From Phycisphaerales bacterium (lineage in GTDB: Bacteria; Planctomycetota; Phycisphaerae; UBA1845): a stretch of 64,000 nucleotides of DNA. Under the pieces are notes generated by a model. That model saw only the letters and a list, made by a program, of their open reading frames with translations. It ran no database searches and had not been told where the DNA came from. Shown here piece by piece: positions 61,596 to 64,000 of the stretch. Numbering within the stretch: position 1 is the first letter of the stretch; each line of letters begins with the position of its first letter. The stretch lies in the NCBI GenBank assembly GCA_020852275.1, contig JADZBE010000039.1:186001-250000 (forward strand), read 5' to 3'. The position numbers were made by a program, and so were the translations under genes.

Positions 61596-62687
61596 CTATT
61601 GGCAGGTGAAGCTCGCGCTTGCCGCCGCGCCGCAGTCCCACTCGGCCGCCACCGAATGTCTGCCGACGAGGTCGGCGAATTTGGCGCGCCCCTTCCCTTC
61701 CTCATTGAGTGTGCCGCAGCGCTGTCGATTTCCGTCCAGGGTGACGCAGAAATCCTGCCCCGGTGTGCCGCCGATCAGCACAACCTTCCCCGTGCCGAGC
61801 TTGCACACGGCTTTCTTGATCCGCTCCTGCCCGGTGCAGTTGGCCGGTTCGCCGAAGAAGGCGGCCATCCAGCCAAACGGATCGGGGCACTTGCCCGAAT
61901 TGGAACTTGAGCACTCTCCAGGTTCAAACTCAAGATCGAGGTCGCGGTCGGAGCGGCCGCTCGGACCCGTGTAGCCGCGGGCGCCTTCGGGGGTACCCCA
62001 GATCATGAACTGCCCGCACGTGGCGAGTTCGATCCGCGGCTCGACCTGCTTGGCCATGATCAGAGTGAAGGCGCCCTCGCCGTCCGCGGGCAGCGGCAGG
62101 TTCAGACCCAGACCGCACACGTTGACGTCGGCGGTGAAATAGCTTCCGGCGTTGCAGGGCAAGCTGCCGAAATCGAGAACCAGCCCGTCGTTCAGGCCCG
62201 TGACGCCTTTCTCCGCGCAAGGCGTGCCGAAATCTTCCGCCGTGCGGATGATGATGTAGCAGGACTCCTCGCCGCTGCCGCCGCAGTACCAGTACCAGGC
62301 GGTGAGCACGCGCTCCCAATTCTTCCCGCCGCAGCCGTCCACCATGCGCATGTCGTCCGCCACGGGCACGGCGCAATAGCTGACACCGTAGAACCAGCGG
62401 TAGTTGCCCATGCCGCACGGGTCGTCGAATCCGCAATTGCTTTGGCTGTACAGCCCGAAGGCGTCAAAACAGACGTTGTCGCACGAGCCGCAGTCGTCCA
62501 CCGGATGTGAGCCGCCGTAGTCGATCCACTCTCCAATCGCCCCGGTGGCCGAGTCGATCGGCGCCACCCGCAGGGGCGAGACGGAAACCGCCCGAGAGGC
62601 CTCCATTCGTTGAAGTTCCTGCGCTGCGGCGGCGGCCGCCGAGCCGAGGATTACCAGTCCCACAACAATTGTTGAGTTCTTGGGCAT
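61596..62687 (-). CDS. Secreted Cys-rich protein with the shared C-terminal domain
   Basis: A 363-residue protein with a signal peptide (STIVVGLVILGSAAAAAAQ) and a Cys-rich N-terminal region (residues ~60-280) with many paired Cys (CGSCDNVC, CGFDDPC), unrelated to Kelch or beta-helix folds. Residues 284-363 are the shared C-terminal domain (CTGQERIKKAVC, then GKGRAKF, WDCGAA, ending FTCQ). GGAGGG precedes the ATG at 62687. The gene is bracketed by two hairpin-repeat arrays. Function unknown. Confidence 0.8.
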   Translation of the reverse strand: MPKNSTIVVGLVILGSAAAAAAQELQRMEASRAVSVSPLRVAPIDSATGAIGEWIDYGGSHPVDDCGSCDNVCFDAFGLYSQSNCGFDDPCGMGNYRWFYGVSYCAVPVADDMRMVDGCGGKNWERVLTAWYWYCGGSGEESCYIIIRTAEDFGTPCAEKGVTGLNDGLVLDFGSLPCNAGSYFTADVNVCGLGLNLPLPADGEGAFTLIMAKQVEPRIELATCGQFMIWGTPEGARGYTGPSGRSDRDLDLEFEPGECSSSNSGKCPDPFGWMAAFFGEPANCTGQERIKKAVCKLGTGKVVLIGGTPGQDFCVTLDGNRQRCGTLNEEGKGRAKFADLVGRHSVAAEWDCGAAASASFTCQ

Positions 62688-63069
62688 GACATTCCCTCCA
62701 GAGGTGGGAACTTTTGGTTTGGCTGCGCGAACGGAGGCGAGTCCCCAATATTCGCCCCGGGCGCCCTGAGGCTGCTGCGGAAACACGTGCACAGGTTACA
62801 AACCCGTGCTACATTCACCGGTTGGAAACCGGTGCCACAGGTTGAATACCTGTGCCGCATCCACCGGTTGGAAACCGGTGCCACAGGTTGAATACCTGTG
62901 CCGCATCCACCGGTTGGAAACCGGTGCCACAGGTTGAAAACCTGTGCCGCATCCACCGATTGGAAACCCGTGCCACAGGTTGAAAACCTGTGCCACAGGT
63001 TGAAAACCTGTGCCGCATCCACCGATTGGAAACCGGTGCCACATTCACACGTGGCTCTGCAACACTCCT
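62688..63069. other. Intergenic region with the 46-bp repeat array
   Basis: It holds the array at 62790-63046 upstream of the Cys-rich gene and downstream of the sirtuin gene. No gene seen. Confidence 0.6.
62790..63046. repeat. 46-bp tandem array of hairpin repeats
   Basis: Units of about 46 nt combine CCACCGGTTGGAAACCGGTG and CACAGGTTGAATACCTGTGC (or TTGAAAACCTGTG). Both halves are stem-loops related to, but with a shorter period than, the array at 61317-61564. Confidence 0.88.
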
Positions 63070-63849
63070 CTACGACGACGCTACGCGCTGCAGCAGCGCG
63101 GGCATGATCTCGCCCGCCTTGCCGGACAGCACGGCATCCGCCTCTTTGGACAGCGGCGTGCGCTGCGGGTTGATCTCCACGACAAACGCCCCGCGCGCCG
63201 CCGCAAGATGCGCCAACCCCGCGGCCGGGTACACGACCGCGCTGGTGCCGATGACGAGCATCACGTCGCAGCGACAAACGGCCTGCTCGGCGCGGCGCAC
63301 CGCCCAGTCGGGCAGCATTTCGCCGAACCAGACCACGCCGGGCCGCAATCGCCCCGCGCACTTCGGGCAGCGCGGATCGTCAGGAAAGGATGCCGCGGAC
63401 GGATTCCCCGTCGCTCGCCAAGTCGCATCCGCCCACTCGTAGTGGGTACACCCTGTGCAAGTATTCAACCATATATTGCCATGCAATTCAATCGGGTTGG
63501 GGGTTCCCGCGCGGGCGTGGAGACCGTCCACGTTCTGCGTAATGAGGGCGAAATCGCGGCAGCGACGCTCCAGGTTGGCCAGGGCGTGGTGCGCGGCGTT
63601 GGGCGCGACGTCGAGGAGATTCCGCCGTCGGGCGTTGTAGAAACGCCAGACCAGCAGCGGATCGCGCGTGAAGCCCTCGGGCGTGCCCACGTCCTCGATG
63701 CGGTGTCCCTCCCAAAGCCCGCCGGCGTCCCGGAACGTCGGCACGCCGCTTTCCGCGGAGACGCCGGCGCCCGTCATGACCGCGACGCTGGAGGCTTTGC
63801 GTAATCGGGCCGCGATCTCGTCGAGCTTGCCTTGAAGATGAGGCTCCAC
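63070..63849 (-). CDS. cobB: Sirtuin-type NAD-dependent deacylase, class III
   Basis: A 259-residue Sir2 enzyme removing acyl groups from protein lysines with NAD. The motifs are GAGVSAESGVPTFRDAGG, TQNVDGLH, catalytic His123 in ELHGN, and zinc cysteines Cys131, Cys134, Cys161, Cys164. Tyr71 and Arg74 (YNAR) match the Y-x2-R motif of class III (SIRT5-like) enzymes that prefer succinyl or malonyl groups. The GTG at 63849 lies 12 nt after a TAAAAT hexamer, with no Shine-Dalgarno site, so the message may be leaderless. Confidence 0.93.
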   Translation of the reverse strand: MEPHLQGKLDEIAARLRKASSVAVMTGAGVSAESGVPTFRDAGGLWEGHRIEDVGTPEGFTRDPLLVWRFYNARRRNLLDVAPNAAHHALANLERRCRDFALITQNVDGLHARAGTPNPIELHGNIWLNTCTGCTHYEWADATWRATGNPSAASFPDDPRCPKCAGRLRPGVVWFGEMLPDWAVRRAEQAVCRCDVMLVIGTSAVVYPAAGLAHLAAARGAFVVEINPQRTPLSKEADAVLSGKAGEIMPALLQRVASS

Positions 63850-63855
63850 GGCGTG

Positions 63856-63884
63856 ATTTTACACGATTGCGGTTGACATGGCAG
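63856..63884 (-). promoter_or_regulatory. Candidate leaderless promoter of the sirtuin gene
   Basis: On the minus strand CTGCCA (63884-63879), 17 nt, TAAAAT (63861-63856), then the GTG exactly 12 nt from the hexamer's first base. The -35 touches the -35 of the divergent promoter at 63873. Confidence 0.55.
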
Positions 63885-63901
63885 CAGGCGGGTTCTGTAG
63901 T
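63873..63901 (+). promoter_or_regulatory. Candidate leaderless promoter of a lipoprotein gene
   Basis: TTGACA (63873-63878, consensus), 17 nt, TGTAGT (63896-63901), then the ATG exactly 12 nt from the hexamer's first base, with no room for a Shine-Dalgarno site. Confidence 0.6.
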
Positions 63902-63907
63902 GCCCGC

Positions 63908-64000
63908 ATGTTGCGGCATCGAAAAACCTGTCTTCCGGGGCTTCTCGTTCTTGCCTGCATCGCCGGATGCGAACGCGCCATCATCCGCGAGGCGGACCGC
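63908..64000 (+). CDS. Start of a lipoprotein gene, cut by the window end
   Basis: The first 31 codons read MLRHRKTCLPGLLVLACIAG then C-E-R-A. This is a typical lipoprotein signal peptide with lipobox IAGC (Cys21). It is divergent from the sirtuin gene. The body of the protein lies beyond the window, so no function can be given. Confidence 0.7.
   Translation, partial: MLRHRKTCLPGLLVLACIAGCERAIIREADR

Noticed and set aside
61317..63046. CRISPR array
   Set aside because: The repeats are hairpin sequences with no unique spacers of constant length, and no cas gene is present. The 79- and 46-nt periods repeat the interior as well.

Overview
The window looks like a chromosomal segment of a GC-rich member of the Planctomycetota. 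The class cannot be fixed from the sequence alone. The evidence is a DUF1549/DUF1553 protein with planctomycete-type cytochrome motifs, a PA14/propeller/DUF1080 secreted protein, a Ser/Thr kinase with DWG in place of DFG, a sigma-70 factor with a MerR-like N-terminal extension, many small lipoproteins, and several dispersed palindromic intergenic repeat families that often produce spurious reading frames in planctomycete genomes. No rRNA, tRNA, CRISPR array or phage module was recognised.

Layout. 1-9766: end of an unknown protein, a PA14/DUF1080 secreted protein, a GNAT acetyltransferase, a thioredoxin-like [2Fe-2S] ferredoxin, an orphan ABC-2 permease, then (minus) a membrane protein and mannose-6-phosphate isomerase, then an HD-GYP response regulator. 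10125-16954: zinc-ribbon membrane protein and DUF423 protein, a secreted beta-helix protein, two small proteins (one a 59-residue lipoprotein with a strong Shine-Dalgarno site) and a DEAD-box helicase. 17410-34887: DUF1549/1553 protein, a kinase-membrane protein-SRPBCC cluster, DUF1579 protein, RmlD, MreC, the unusual sigma factor, HtrA with DUF971, an ECF sigma/anti-sigma pair, a secreted STN-like protein and GlyA. 34890-50400: an accessory island with a type III restriction-modification operon (mod-res), three tandem paralogues each built of 12 Kelch-like repeats, a small RelE/ParE-like toxin and a fused type IIG restriction-modification enzyme. 50641-64000: zinc-ribbon membrane protein, purE-mtnA, two small secreted proteins, a YhcH-type protein, a giant tricorn-like protease, a small basic protein, a PDZ protein, a Cys-rich secreted protein bracketed by two hairpin-repeat arrays, a class III sirtuin and the start of a lipoprotein gene.

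The most interesting signals are these. (1) An apparently undescribed ~80-residue C-terminal domain (starts C-x-G-x-E-x-I-K, central G-K-x-[KR]-A-K-[FW], ends near C-G-A-x-C) ends five secreted proteins with three unrelated N-terminal architectures. Two fossil copies of its end flank the Kelch array, one of them abutting the type IIG gene. (2) A recurrent promoter geometry puts a -10-like hexamer exactly 12-13 nt before the start codon of at least six genes that lack a Shine-Dalgarno site, which suggests leaderless mRNAs. (3) Several families of hairpin-forming intergenic repeats are present, including two arrays with different periods (79 and 46 bp) on either side of one secreted-protein gene.

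Most genes here are housekeeping or envelope functions with no shared pathway. Clear functional units are mod-res, ECF sigma/anti-sigma (ATGA overlap), purE-mtnA (overlap only, no pathway link), htrA-DUF971, the kinase cluster and the Kelch array.
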